In this document: positions 15,088-23,454 of the stretch, piece by piece
Layout of the letters: each line of letters opens with the position of its first letter
Position numbering within the stretch: the first letter of the stretch is position 1
DNA from: an uncultured Neisseriales bacterium
GTDB lineage: Bacteria; Pseudomonadota; Gammaproteobacteria; Burkholderiales; Aquaspirillaceae
Length of the DNA: 36,193 bases
Assembly: GCA_937871815.1 (NCBI GenBank)
Contig: CALMOJ010000182.1
Span: 1-36,193, forward strand
Reading direction: 5' to 3'
Notes under the pieces: model-generated
Told to the model about the DNA's origin: nothing
Database searches by the model: none
The model's input: only the letters and a program-made list of their open reading frames with translations
Program-made: the position numbers and the translations under genes

Positions 15088-17427
15088 CTATCGCCGCAGC
15101 TTGGCCAGTGCCTCGGCCATGGCGTTGTTGGCAGGGGCGGTGTCTTTGCTGCTGGCTTTGCCACCCTCGCGCCGTGCGGCAGGCCGACCCCCGGTGGGCG
15201 GGGCTTCGCGGGGGGGAGCTGAACGCACCGCCGCGGTGCCGGGCTCATCATCAAGCCGCAAGCTCAGGGCAATGCGCTTCCGTTTGACATCCACTTCCAT
15301 CACCTTGGCTTTGACCAAATCCCCTGCTTTCACCACTTTGCGCGGGTCATCGACAAAGGTCTTGCTGAGGGCAGAAATATGCACCAGCCCATCTTGATGC
15401 ACGCCGACATCGACAAACGCCCCAAAGTTAGTGACGTTGGTCACCACGCCTTCTAGCACCATCCCCACCCGCAGGTCAGAAAGCTGCTCCACCCCCTCGG
15501 CAAAGGTGGCGGTCTTGAATTCGGGGCGTGGGTCGCGGCCTGGCTTATCCAGCTCCCGCAGAATATCCATCACGGTGGGCAAGCCAAAGCGGTCGTCGGT
15601 GTAATCGGCAGGGCGCAGGCTTTTCAGAAAGGCGGCATCCCCCAGTAGTTGGGCGACTTTGCGCCCTGTGTGCGCCGCCATGCGTTCCACCACGGGATAG
15701 GCTTCGGGGTGAACGGTGGAGCGATCCAGCGGCTGCGTGCCGTTCATCACCCGCAAAAAGCCAGCCGCCTGCTCAAATGTTTTGTCGCCTAAGCGGGGGA
15801 CTTTTTTCAGGGCGGTGCGGCTGGTAAAGGCCCCGTAGGTGTCGCGGTAGCTGACGATATTGTGCGCCAAGGTGCTGTTGAGGCCGGAGACCCGCGTCAG
15901 CAAGGGCACGGAGGCGGTGTTGACATCCACCCCCACGGCATTGACGCAATCCTCCACCGTGGCATCCAAAGAACGCGCCAACTGGCTCTGGTTGACATCG
16001 TGCTGATACTGTCCCACGCCGATGGATTTGGGGTCGATTTTAACCAGCTCGGCGAGGGGGTCTTGCAGGCGGCGGGCAATCGACACCGCCCCGCGCAAGG
16101 AGACATCCAATTCGGGGAATTCCTGCGCCGCCAGTGCCGAAGCCGAATACACCGAAGCCCCGGCCTCGGACACCACCAGCTTGGTCAATTTAAGCTGCGG
16201 ATACAGCCGTATCAGGTCGGCGGCCAGCTTGTCGGTTTCGCGGCTGGCGGTGCCGTTGCCAATGGCAATCAGCTCGACCTGATGCCGTCCACACAGGGCG
16301 GCCAAAATAGCCAGTGATTTGTCCCACTCGTTGCGGGGGACATGGGGGTAAATGGTGGTGGTTTCGACCAGCTTGCCGGTCGCATCCACAATGGCGACTT
16401 TGGTGCCGGTGCGTAAGCCAGGGTCGAGGCCCAGCGTGGGGCGCGGTCCTGCGGGGGCGGCCAGCAGCAAGTCATGCAGGTTATCGGCAAAGACCTTAAT
16501 CGCTTCGGCTTCTGCGCTGTCCCGTACGCGGTTCATCAGCTCCAGTTCTAGCGACAACACCAGCCGCGCCCGCCATGCCAGCCGCACCGTGTCGAGTAGC
16601 CAGCGGTCGGCGGGTCGCCCTGCATCGGCGATGCCAAAGTGGGCGGCGATGCTGTCTTCGTAGGGGCTGCGTTGGGCGCTGGGCACGTCGTCTGGCTGCC
16701 AAGTGAGTTGCAGCGTCAGTACGCCTTCGTTCCGTCCCCGCAGCAAGGCCAAGGCGCGGTGGGAAGGAATCGCCCGAATCCGTTCACGGTAGGCAAAATA
16801 ATCGGCAAATTTTTCGCCCGCCTCGGCTTTGCCTTCGACCAGCGTGGAGCGGACTTCGCCTTCTCGCCACAGGGTTTCGCGCAGGGTGCCGAGTAGGGTG
16901 GCGGATTCGCCCATTTGCTCAATCAAAATGGCGCGTGCCCCGTCGAGGGCGGCTTTGGGGTCGGCAATGCCTTTTGCAGCATCGACATAGGCGGCGGCTG
17001 CTTGCAGCGGGTCTTGCTGGGGGTCGGTCAGCAGCAGGGCGGCCAAGGGTGCCAGACCGGCTTCGCGGGCAATTTGGGCTTTGGTGCGGCGTTTGGGCTT
17101 ATAGGGCAGGTAGAGGTCTTCCAGCGTGGTTTTGTCGCTGGCGGCGTAGAGCGTGGCTTCGAGTTCGGGGGTGAGTTTGTCTTGCTCGCGGATGCTGCTG
17201 AGGATGGTGTCGCGGCGGTCGTCTAGCTCGCGCAGATAGCGCAACCGCTCATCCAGCAGCCGAAGCTGGGTATCGTCCAGCCCGCCGGTGACTTCTTTGC
17301 GGTAGCGGGCAATAAAGGGGACGGTGGCCCCTTCGTCAATCAGGGCGATGGTGGCGGAGATTTGGCTTTCGCGCACCGCGAGTTCGGTGGCAAGACGGGC
17401 AGCAACAGAAGGCAACATGGCAGGCAT
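15088..17427 (-). CDS. tex: Tex-family RNA-binding transcription accessory protein
   Basis: Tex is a highly conserved cytoplasmic nucleic-acid-binding protein, related to eukaryotic Spt6, that influences transcription. The 779-residue product shows the full domain order: an N-terminal HTH-like region with [10 protein letters not shown] and [13 protein letters not shown], a YqgF/RNase H-like core with [14 protein letters not shown], a helix-hairpin-helix part with [12 protein letters not shown], and an S1 domain at about 650-722 ([26 protein letters not shown]). The tail of about 55 residues is Pro/Ala/Arg-rich. Two ATGs, at 17427 and 17418, are possible starts; the first is given. It is transcribed alone and ends at a bidirectional terminator. 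Confidence 0.96.
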   Translation of the reverse strand: MPAMLPSVAARLATELAVRESQISATIALIDEGATVPFIARYRKEVTGGLDDTQLRLLDERLRYLRELDDRRDTILSSIREQDKLTPELEATLYAASDKTTLEDLYLPYKPKRRTKAQIAREAGLAPLAALLLTDPQQDPLQAAAAYVDAAKGIADPKAALDGARAILIEQMGESATLLGTLRETLWREGEVRSTLVEGKAEAGEKFADYFAYRERIRAIPSHRALALLRGRNEGVLTLQLTWQPDDVPSAQRSPYEDSIAAHFGIADAGRPADRWLLDTVRLAWRARLVLSLELELMNRVRDSAEAEAIKVFADNLHDLLLAAPAGPRPTLGLDPGLRTGTKVAIVDATGKLVETTTIYPHVPRNEWDKSLAILAALCGRHQVELIAIGNGTASRETDKLAADLIRLYPQLKLTKLVVSEAGASVYSASALAAQEFPELDVSLRGAVSIARRLQDPLAELVKIDPKSIGVGQYQHDVNQSQLARSLDATVEDCVNAVGVDVNTASVPLLTRVSGLNSTLAHNIVSYRDTYGAFTSRTALKKVPRLGDKTFEQAAGFLRVMNGTQPLDRSTVHPEAYPVVERMAAHTGRKVAQLLGDAAFLKSLRPADYTDDRFGLPTVMDILRELDKPGRDPRPEFKTATFAEGVEQLSDLRVGMVLEGVVTNVTNFGAFVDVGVHQDGLVHISALSKTFVDDPRKVVKAGDLVKAKVMEVDVKRKRIALSLRLDDEPGTAAVRSAPPREAPPTGGRPAARREGGKASSKDTAPANNAMAEALAKLRR

Positions 17428-17527
17428 TCGGGCAAAAACAAAGAGGCAGGCACTTTACCGGATTTGCTGCGGGCTGTGCGGCTGACCCCGTGGGTGGCAG
17501 GCTTTTTGGTCGGGCTGGAGCCCTGCC

Positions 17528-17602
17528 GCGCGTGGCAGCGAGGGCGGCTTGGTTTTTATGCCCCTCCCGTGGCGGGGTGGGGTGGGCGGTATCTGCCACC
17601 CC
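17528..17602 (+). repeat. Fragment related to repeat B
   Basis: The run TTGGTTTTTATGCCCCTCCC followed by GTGGCGGGGTGGGG resembles the first part of repeat B and the sequence next to B copy 2 near 14960-14995. It lies between tex and the cytochrome terminator. The match is short and GC-rich, so it could be chance plus composition. Confidence 0.4.
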
Positions 17603-17604
17603 AC

Positions 17605-17641
17605 AAAAAAGCCCTCGATGCCAGTTGAGGCAATCGAGGGC
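17605..17641 (-). terminator. Rho-independent terminator of the cytochrome c' gene
   Basis: On the minus strand GCCCTCGAT pairs with ATCGAGGGC (plus 17611-17619 and 17633-17641), followed by a run of six T (plus 17605-17610). It lies about 47 bp after the cytochrome stop. Confidence 0.85.
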
Positions 17642-17687
17642 GGGACTTCAGGCACGCTTCCTGTACTGCGACAGGGCAATGACCTGA

Positions 17688-18134
17688 TTAGTCTGCTTTA
17701 AAGGTGTCGTGGCACGCTTTGCAGGTTTTTTGTGCTGCGCCAAAGGCAGGCTTGATTTGTGCCATGTCGCCGGTTTGGGCGGCAGTGGCCAGCTTAGCGA
17801 TAGCGGCTTGATGCGAGTCGATTTCTTTCTTGAACTCGGCTGGCTTGCTCCAGATTTCTGGCTTGGCTTCGGTCTTGCCCTTGTTGCTGCCCTCTGGGAA
17901 GTGGTCCCAAGGCTGCTTGGATAAATCGACCATCTTGGTAGCCATCGCGGCGAACTCATCTTTGTTGTAAGGGGTTTCGCCCTTCATCATCTTGCCCATG
18001 CCGGCTCCAAAGGTTTTTTTGTATTCTTTGAATATTGCACGGCGGGCTTTAACGTGGTCTTCCGCAGCAACAGCAGAGGACATCACACCGGCACAGACCA
18101 GACCAGCAACCAACAGCGACAAGGTTTTACGCAT
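17688..18134 (-). CDS. Cytochrome c' (periplasmic c-type haem protein)
   Basis: Cytochromes c' are four-helix-bundle haem proteins that bind NO and protect against it or act in electron transfer. The 148-residue product has a signal peptide (1 to about 23, ending SSAVAA), a helical body with the KMMKGE and WDHFPEGSN stretches, and the single haem-binding motif CKACH at 138-142, seven residues from the C-terminus, as usual for class II cytochromes c. The minus-strand start is preceded by AAAGGAG at good spacing. It has its own terminator and is bordered upstream by a full repeat A, so it is probably monocistronic. Confidence 0.9.
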   Translation of the reverse strand: MRKTLSLLVAGLVCAGVMSSAVAAEDHVKARRAIFKEYKKTFGAGMGKMMKGETPYNKDEFAAMATKMVDLSKQPWDHFPEGSNKGKTEAKPEIWSKPAEFKKEIDSHQAAIAKLATAAQTGDMAQIKPAFGAAQKTCKACHDTFKAD

Positions 18135-18190
18135 GAGAAAACTCCTTTTGAATGAGGGGGAACAACGAGGGCAGTTTAGCGAATTTTTCT

Positions 18191-18327
18191 GAGAACCAGC
18201 TTACGATTTGCGATGCTCGGGTGCGCCCTGCGTTGAAATGCACAAAAAATCCGTGTGGATTGCAGTCCAACGCTGTTTTTTCGGTTCATTCCGCCTTGGC
18301 TGACCCTTCGCTCGCTAAATCGTAAGC
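18191..18327 (+). repeat. Repeat A, full copy 1
   Basis: Terminal arms GCTTACGATTT (18199-18209) and AAATCGTAAGC (18317-18327) are a perfect 11-bp inverted repeat. Shared internal blocks are GCGATGCTCGGGTG, CTGCGTTGAAATGC, GTGTGGATT, CGCCTTGGCTGACCC and TTCGCTCGCTA. The element fills the gap between the cytochrome c' promoter region and the mnmC-like gene. Confidence 0.8.
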
Positions 18328-18383
18328 GCGGTGCTCACGCTGTGCGGAACCTCCCGCTGGCTTTAGAATGCCCAGCACTTTCT

Positions 18384-19748
18384 ATGCCGAGTTTAGCCAT
18401 GTCTGCTACTGCCCCTGTTTCTGCCGCTACCTCTCCGCTGGTGTCGCCTTGGCAAGCCCCTTGGTATGCCACGCCTGCCCACGCCACGCCGCAACACGCC
18501 ATGGTGCTGGGTGCGGGGATTGCCGGTGCGGCCGTAGCGTTTAGCTTGGCGCGGCGGGGGATACGGGTGACGGTGTTTGAGCGCGGGGCGACCGTGGCGG
18601 GCGGGGCATCGGGCAATGCCCAAGGCGTGCTGCACACCAAGCTTTCCCCCCATGCCACCCCGCTGACCCAGCTCTTGGTGCAGGGCTACGCTTACAGCCG
18701 CGCCCTGTTGCCGCAAACCTTGGGTGCGCCAGGGCAGGACTGGGACGATTGCGGTATTTTGCAGCTAAGTGTGGATGCCGAAGAGGCGCGTCGCCATGCC
18801 GGTTTGGCGGCATGTGACTGGACGGCGGGCTGGCTGCGTTCGGTGTCTGCCGCCGAGGGCAGCGCATTAAGCGGCATCCCGCAAGTCCACGCGGGACTGT
18901 GGTTTGAGGGCGGGGGCTGGGTGCATCCGCCTGCTTGGGTACGGGCTTTGTTGGCGCATCCTCTGATTACGGTGTGCTGCGAGGCTGAAGCCGTCAGTCT
19001 GACCCATTTGGCGGCGGGCGATTGGCAACTGACCTTTGCCGATGGCCGCCACGCGACCGCGCCGGTGGTGGTGGTGGCGACGGCACACGAGGCTGCCCAT
19101 TTGCCTGTGCTGGCGCATTTGCCGCTGTCGGGGATTCGGGGGCAGACGGCAGTGGTGGCGGCGACGGCGGGGAGTCGTGCCCTCAAAAGCGTGGTGTGCG
19201 GCGGGTCGTATGTGTCGCCTGCGCGGCAGGATGGCAGCCACTGTTTTGGGGCGACTTTTCGTTTTCAGCAAACAACGTGTACGGTGACCGACGAGGAGCA
19301 CGAAGAGAACTTGGCCAAGCTTGCGGTGCTCGCGCCGCCGCTGTATCAGGCTTTGGGTGGCGCGGCGTTGCGCCCTGCACAATTGCTGGGGCGGTCGGCG
19401 TTTCGCGCCACGACACCAGATTATTTGCCGCTGGTAGGCGGGGTGGCCGAGGCCGCCCTGTTTGCGCCGACTTATCCTGCCCCTGAACAGGTCGAACGCC
19501 AGCAGTTGACGACCCCTGCTCCGTGGCTGTCGGGGCTGTATGTGTCTTTGGGGCATGGCTCTCGCGGCTTGGTGACCGCCCCGTTGGCGGGGGAGGTGCT
19601 GGGCGCGGCGATTGCCGGTGAGCCATCACCGCTGTCGGCGGCTTTGTTGGCGGCGGTGCATCCCAACCGCTTTTTGCTCCGTGGCCAAAAGCGTCGCCAT
19701 GCACCGGCTAAGGGGGCGGCGGGCGGGGCGCATAGCGGCAAGCCTTGA
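18384..19748 (+). CDS. Stand-alone FAD-dependent MnmC C-terminal-type oxidoreductase
   Basis: In E. coli the C-terminal half of MnmC is a FAD enzyme that converts cmnm5(s2)U34 to nm5(s2)U34 in tRNA. Here only that half is present: about 454 residues with the FAD motif GAGIAG (43-48), FERGATVAGGASGN, the GILQL strand, RATTPDYLPLVGG and the MnmC-typical end GHGSRGLVTAPLAGEVLG and AAVHPNRFLLRG. The N-terminal methyltransferase domain is absent; it may be encoded elsewhere. The frame is open from 18255 but its first 25 codons are repeat A, so ATG 18384 (or 18399) is preferred. The 3' end overlaps an integrase remnant on the other strand by about 40 bp. Confidence 0.82.
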   Translation: MPSLAMSATAPVSAATSPLVSPWQAPWYATPAHATPQHAMVLGAGIAGAAVAFSLARRGIRVTVFERGATVAGGASGNAQGVLHTKLSPHATPLTQLLVQGYAYSRALLPQTLGAPGQDWDDCGILQLSVDAEEARRHAGLAACDWTAGWLRSVSAAEGSALSGIPQVHAGLWFEGGGWVHPPAWVRALLAHPLITVCCEAEAVSLTHLAAGDWQLTFADGRHATAPVVVVATAHEAAHLPVLAHLPLSGIRGQTAVVAATAGSRALKSVVCGGSYVSPARQDGSHCFGATFRFQQTTCTVTDEEHEENLAKLAVLAPPLYQALGGAALRPAQLLGRSAFRATTPDYLPLVGGVAEAALFAPTYPAPEQVERQQLTTPAPWLSGLYVSLGHGSRGLVTAPLAGEVLGAAIAGEPSPLSAALLAAVHPNRFLLRGQKRRHAPAKGAAGGAHSGKP

Positions 19749-20160
19749 GCTTCCGCTTGGCGTGATTTTGGCGTGTAGCCGCCTTGCTGTGCCACTCAAG
19801 GGCAAGGGTGCGGAATTGCTGGGCGATGTCCACGGCGGCTTGTTGCTTGTCTGCCCTCTTGCTGCTGGATGGGTCGATACCCTTGGCAATCAGCTCACGG
19901 GCAGCATCGGCAGCGGCACGGGCTTCGGCTAGGGTCATGATGATGGTGGCGGGTAGGGGCTGGCCTTTGGCATCAAACTTGGTGGGGCGGCAATACACGC
20001 CCACGCTCAACTTCTTCTCGGTGCCATCAAAGCGGTATTTGAGCCGCCAATACTTTGAGCCGTTTGGATTGACCAAGAGAAACAGCCCGCCTTCGTCAGC
20101 CTTTTTGTAGGCCTTGGCTTGGGGCTGGAAGTTTTTTGCAGCAAGGGCGGAAAGTGACAT
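19708..20160 (-). pseudogene. Truncated P4-type tyrosine integrase (N-terminal part only)
   Basis: From ATG 20160 the frame gives about 150 residues matching the N-terminal arm-binding domain of P4/CP4-type integrases: MSLSALAAKNFQPQ, KKADEGGLFLLVNPNGSKYW, MTLAEARAAADAARELIAKG and DPSSSKRADK. Similarity ends near KRKLKA, and the frame stops inside the mnmC-like gene on the other strand. The whole catalytic domain (Arg, His-x-x-Arg, Tyr) is missing, so it cannot recombine DNA. It lies just downstream of tRNA-Leu, in the same orientation, which is where such integrases sit. The best reading is a remnant of an excised or decayed genomic island. Confidence 0.85.
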
Positions 20161-20163
20161 TTT

Positions 20164-20208
20164 GGGGTACTTTTCTTGTCGAACTGAATGTACCCCCAAA
20201 TGTACCCC
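20164..20208. repeat. Three GTACCCC motifs upstream of the integrase remnant
   Basis: GGGGTAC (20164-20170, inverted) and GTACCCC twice (20190-20196 and 20202-20208) lie within 45 bp just before the integrase start. Such short repeats in this position could be integrase arm-type binding sites; that role is inferred from position only. Confidence 0.45.
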
Positions 20209-20255
20209 TTGGTTGCGCTGGATACAATCGGAACGCATCCGACCCCACAGGCAAC

Positions 20256-20290
20256 AAAAAACCCCACGAACCTAGGTTCTATGGGGCTTT
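20256..20290 (-). terminator. Terminator after tRNA-Leu
   Basis: On the minus strand GCCCCA pairs with TGGGG around the perfect 12-bp palindrome GAACCTAGGTTC, followed by six T (plus 20256-20261). It lies about 45 bp after the tRNA-Leu 3' end. Confidence 0.8.
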
Positions 20291-20334
20291 GCGTGAAGCT
20301 TTCGGTACGGGCTGAAGGGCTTCGGAATGGGGGG

Positions 20335-20420
20335 TGGTGCCCGAGACCGGAATTGAACCGGTACGCCTTAACGGCGACGGATTTTAAGTCCGTTGTGTCT
20401 ACCAATTTCACCACTCGGGC
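20335..20420 (-). tRNA. tRNA-Leu (UAA)
   Basis: This is an 86-nt cloverleaf with the encoded CCA. The acceptor GCCCGAG pairs with CTCGGGC, the anticodon loop is CTTAAAA (anticodon TAA), the T-loop is GGTTCAATTCC, and the long class II variable arm is present. It is the last of a four-tRNA cluster and the probable integration target of the adjacent integrase remnant. Confidence 0.95.
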
Positions 20421-20438
20421 GGTGCGGCTTGCTGCTGC

Positions 20439-20469
20439 AAAAAAGCCCCGACGGGTTAGGTCCGGGCTT
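20439..20469 (-). terminator. Terminator between tRNA-Cys and tRNA-Leu
   Basis: On the minus strand AAGCCCGGAC pairs with GTCGGGGCTT (one mismatch), followed by a T run (plus 20439-20444). It could end the Gly-Gly-Cys transcript, leaving tRNA-Leu to read-through or its own promoter. Confidence 0.65.
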
Positions 20470-20491
20470 TTACATTAAAGCTGCTGCAATC

Positions 20492-20565
20492 TGGAGGCGG
20501 GGGTCGGGATCGAACCGGCGTAAACGGCTTTGCAGGCCGCTGCATAACCACTTTGCTACCCCGCC
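20492..20565 (-). tRNA. tRNA-Cys (GCA)
   Basis: This is a 74-nt cloverleaf with the encoded CCA. The acceptor GGCGGGG pairs with CCCCGCC, the discriminator base is U as expected for Cys, and the anticodon loop is CTGCAAA. It lies between tRNA-Gly and tRNA-Leu, the same order as E. coli glyW-cysT-leuZ. Confidence 0.96.
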
Positions 20566-20602
20566 GTAAGGGGAGGCTAAAAGCAAGGCTTTTAGCGAAA
20601 AC

Positions 20603-20678
20603 TGGAGCGGGAAACGAGATTCGAACTCGCGACCTCAACCTTGGCAAGGTTGCGCTCTACCAACTGAGCTATTCCCGC
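20603..20678 (-). tRNA. tRNA-Gly (GCC), copy 2
   Basis: This is a 76-nt cloverleaf with the encoded CCA. The acceptor GCGGGAA pairs with TTCCCGC and the anticodon loop is TTGCCAA. It is identical over its whole length to the tRNA-Gly at 20715-20790, and 36 bp separate the two copies. Confidence 0.97.
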
Positions 20679-20714
20679 ACTGACGACACAAACAACCATG
20701 CGATTCATAAAAAC

Positions 20715-20790
20715 TGGAGCGGGAAACGAGATTCGAACTCGCGACCTCAACCTTGGCAAGGTTGCGCTCTACCAACTGAGCTATTCCCGC
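20715..20790 (-). tRNA. tRNA-Gly (GCC), copy 1
   Basis: This is the first tRNA of the cluster, identical to the copy at 20603-20678. A near-consensus promoter overlapping the end of pgsA starts transcription about 30 nt upstream of it. Confidence 0.97.
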
Positions 20791-20828
20791 TTTGTTTCTA
20801 TGCCCTTGCATCGCTGCAAGAGAGGCGC

Positions 20829-20856
20829 ATTATAAACATGCTCAATTATCTGTCAA
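20829..20856 (-). promoter_or_regulatory. Near-perfect sigma-70 promoter of the tRNA cluster
   Basis: On the minus strand TTGACA (20856-20851), a 16-bp spacer and TATAAT (20834-20829) precede the first tRNA-Gly. The -35 hexamer lies within the last codons of pgsA, whose stop is at 20846-20848. The -10 is followed by GCGCC, as at the guaB -10. This lets the tRNAs be made independently of uvrC-pgsA. Confidence 0.85.
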
Positions 20857-21442
20857 GCACCTCGTCTTGGTTTTTTTGGGTGCGCATTTGGATCGCCGCC
20901 ATTTTTAGGTAATAACCCATTGACCACAAAGTTAAAACGGCGGCCAGCACCATAAAGATATTGCCGAGCAAGCGTGTATTGACCCCCGCAACCAAGGGGG
21001 CATCAAACAGCAGCAGCAGGACGGCAATCATCTGGGCGGCGGTTTTGAGTTTGCCCACATAGGCCACGGCGACGCTTTTATGCTCGCCGAGCTGAGCCAT
21101 CCATTCACGCAATGCAGAAATGGTGATTTCACGGCCAATAATGACCATGGCCAGCCATGCCCAAGTGCGCTCAAGGTCTACGAGCAAAATCAAGGCGGCC
21201 GCCACGATTAGCTTATCGGCTACAGGGTCAAGAAACGCGCCAAACGCCGAGGTCTGCCCCCATTTGCGGGCTAAAAAGCCATCTAGCCAATCGGTTATCG
21301 CCGCGAGGGCAAAAATCAGCGTGCCAATTTGGTTGCGTGCGGCATCGGCCAGCATCGAGGAAGGCAGGTAAAACAAACCAATAAAGACCGGAATCAGTGC
21401 GACGCGCAGCCAAGTGAGAAAAATGGGGAAATTAAACGGCAT
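20846..21442 (-). CDS. pgsA: CDP-diacylglycerol-glycerol-3-phosphate 3-phosphatidyltransferase PgsA
   Basis: PgsA makes phosphatidylglycerol phosphate from CDP-diacylglycerol and glycerol-3-phosphate, the committed step to phosphatidylglycerol and cardiolipin. The 198-residue inner-membrane protein has about five or six hydrophobic segments and the CDP-alcohol phosphotransferase signature DG-x2-AR-x8-G-x3-D-x3-D (within DWLDGFLARKWGQT and FGAFLDPVADK). The N-terminus PIFLTWLRVALIP is typical. It lies 40 bp after uvrC on the same strand, the order seen in E. coli, and the tRNA cluster follows. Confidence 0.96.
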   Translation of the reverse strand: MPFNFPIFLTWLRVALIPVFIGLFYLPSSMLADAARNQIGTLIFALAAITDWLDGFLARKWGQTSAFGAFLDPVADKLIVAAALILLVDLERTWAWLAMVIIGREITISALREWMAQLGEHKSVAVAYVGKLKTAAQMIAVLLLLFDAPLVAGVNTRLLGNIFMVLAAVLTLWSMGYYLKMAAIQMRTQKNQDEVLDR

Positions 21443-21482
21443 GGGCGGTGTGCCTGCTTTGTTTGGGTTAGGCCAGAGGTGC

Positions 21483-23282
21483 TTAATGAAGGGCTTGGTA
21501 GATTTTTTCAGCCAACGCCGCGCTAATGCCGGTGACTTGCATCAGTTCGTCAGGGCTGGCGGCTCGTACCCCCTTGAGCCCCCCAAATCGGGTGAGCAAG
21601 GCTTGGCGACGTTTCGCGCCGATGCCAGGAATCGCTTCTAGCTGCGAGGTTAAGCGGGTCTTGGCACGACGGGCGCGATGCCCCGTAATGGCAAAGCGGT
21701 GAGCCTCGTCCCGAATGATTTGAATCAAGTGTAAGCCAGGACGGTCTGGCGGCAATTGTAGCGTTTTTTGCTGTCTCGGGAGGATTAGCGTTTCCAAGCC
21801 TGGTTTCCGTCCCTCGCCTTTGGCGACCCCCACAATCAACAGGTCAGACAGCCCGAGCGCATCCAGTACCGACACGGCCACCGCGACTTGCCCTTTGCCA
21901 CCATCAATTAGCACCACGTCAGGGCGTTTGCCTTCCCCCTCGGCCAGTTTGGTGTAACGGCGTGTCAGTACATCGCGCATGGCGGCGTAGTCATCGCCTG
22001 GAGTGATGCCGCTGATGTTGTAGTGCCGATAATCGGAAGGCTGCATTTTTTCGGCGGCATAGACCACGCACGAAGCCACGGTGGCCTCGCCCTGCGTGTG
22101 GCTAATGTCGAAGCACTCAATACGCTGGAGTGGGCTTTCTACCCCCAGTGCTTCGGCGAGGTCTTGCAGTCGTGCTTGCTGGGTGAGCTTGGCTTGGGCT
22201 TTTTGGGCGATGGCCAAGTGCGCGTTTTTTTCTGACATTGCCAGCCAGACACGCTGCTCGCCGGTGGGATGGGTGATGAGGGTCCGCCGTTTTTCGGACT
22301 GCGCGGTCAGCAAGGCTGCTAACGCGGGGGCGATGTCGTGGTTCAGTATCAGCAAGGGCGGTAAGGCACCGCCCAAATAGTGTTGCGCCAAAAATGCCTC
22401 CAAAACATGGGCGGGCTCTTCGGTAGTGGCATGGTCGGGGAAGTGGCTTTTGTCCCCCAAATGCTGACCACCCCGCACCATCACCACGTTGACACAGGCC
22501 AAGCCTTGCGCCGTCACCGCCGTGATGATGTCGCCGTCTAGCTGATGGTTGGTGCTGACCACCCATTGCTGTGCCTGAATCCGCGCCAAGGCTTGGATTC
22601 TGTCGCGCAGCTTGGCAGCTTTTTCAAAGGCAAGGTCGGTGGCAGCGGCGTGCATCTCTGCGGAGAGGGTGTCTATCAGCGTTGCTTGCTTGCCCTGTAG
22701 AAAGGCGACGGCTTGGGCAAGGTCGCTTTGATAGGCCGAGGGCGAAATCAGCCCGACACAGGGGGCAGAGCAGCGTTGGATTTGGTGCAGCAGACAGGGT
22801 CTGGCACGGTGGGCGAATACACTGTCTTCGCAGGTTCTGAGCAAAAAAACCCGTTGCAGGGTCTGAATGGCCTCGCGCACGGCATAGCCATTGGGGTAAG
22901 GGCCAAAATAATGGTCGTCTTGGGTGGGCGTGCCTCGGTAGCTGGCTAATTGCGGGTAGGGATGCTGGGAAAGTCGCAGGTAAGGATAGCTTTTATCGTC
23001 TCTAAACAAGATGTTATAGCGCGGCGCAAGGGCTTTGATTAGGTTGTTTTCAAGGATAAGGGCTTCGGTTTCGCTGCGTACGACAGTGGTTTCTATCGTG
23101 GCGATTTGGCGCACCATGAGCTGAATCCGTGGGCTCAATCCCTGTTTTTGAAAGTAAGAACTCACCCGTTTTTTCAGGTCAATCGCTTTGCCGACATACA
23201 ACACCCCTCCCTCGGCATCCAGCATCCGATACACCCCAGGCAAATGGGGCAAGCTCTCTAGCACGGCTTGCGCGTCAAACAT
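21483..23282 (-). CDS. uvrC: Excinuclease ABC subunit C (UvrC)
   Basis: UvrC makes both incisions around UvrB-bound DNA damage in nucleotide excision repair. The 599-residue product has the GIY-YIG nuclease domain (about 14-95; [19 protein letters not shown]), a UVR domain for UvrB binding (about 205-235; [11 protein letters not shown]), the RNase H-like nuclease domain with CFDISHTQG, and a C-terminal double helix-hairpin-helix ([26 protein letters not shown]). GGGAGAG precedes the ATG. It is divergent from guaB, with a 172-bp shared regulatory gap, and is probably co-transcribed with pgsA. Confidence 0.97.
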   Translation of the reverse strand: MFDAQAVLESLPHLPGVYRMLDAEGGVLYVGKAIDLKKRVSSYFQKQGLSPRIQLMVRQIATIETTVVRSETEALILENNLIKALAPRYNILFRDDKSYPYLRLSQHPYPQLASYRGTPTQDDHYFGPYPNGYAVREAIQTLQRVFLLRTCEDSVFAHRARPCLLHQIQRCSAPCVGLISPSAYQSDLAQAVAFLQGKQATLIDTLSAEMHAAATDLAFEKAAKLRDRIQALARIQAQQWVVSTNHQLDGDIITAVTAQGLACVNVVMVRGGQHLGDKSHFPDHATTEEPAHVLEAFLAQHYLGGALPPLLILNHDIAPALAALLTAQSEKRRTLITHPTGEQRVWLAMSEKNAHLAIAQKAQAKLTQQARLQDLAEALGVESPLQRIECFDISHTQGEATVASCVVYAAEKMQPSDYRHYNISGITPGDDYAAMRDVLTRRYTKLAEGEGKRPDVVLIDGGKGQVAVAVSVLDALGLSDLLIVGVAKGEGRKPGLETLILPRQQKTLQLPPDRPGLHLIQIIRDEAHRFAITGHRARRAKTRLTSQLEAIPGIGAKRRQALLTRFGGLKGVRAASPDELMQVTGISAALAEKIYQALH

Positions 23283-23341
23283 CTGCTTACTCTCCCAATG
23301 CTATTTTTGGTCACGCACCTAAACGTGCACCTTAAACGAAA

Positions 23342-23365
23342 GCGGTTTTAACGCGAAAAAACCGC
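23342..23365. promoter_or_regulatory. 8-8-8 inverted repeat between uvrC and guaB
   Basis: GCGGTTTT (23342-23349) and AAAACCGC (23358-23365) are perfectly complementary around an 8-bp spacer, about 60 bp upstream of the uvrC start and 56 bp upstream of the guaB -10. It could be an operator for either gene. No T run follows that would make it a terminator. Confidence 0.45.
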
Positions 23366-23420
23366 ATGGTACCCCCGCGTTTCCCCCGCAACACCCTAGC
23401 CCGAAAGGGGTGCTTGTCGA

Positions 23421-23426
23421 TATAAT
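23421..23426 (+). promoter_or_regulatory. -10 element of the guaB promoter
   Basis: TATAAT followed by GCGCC lies 29 bp upstream of the guaB ATG. No recognisable -35 hexamer lies 16-18 bp upstream, so the promoter may depend on an activator or on the upstream region. Confidence 0.6.
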
Positions 23427-23454
23427 GCGCCTTTGCCGCGAAGGACTCCTGCCG

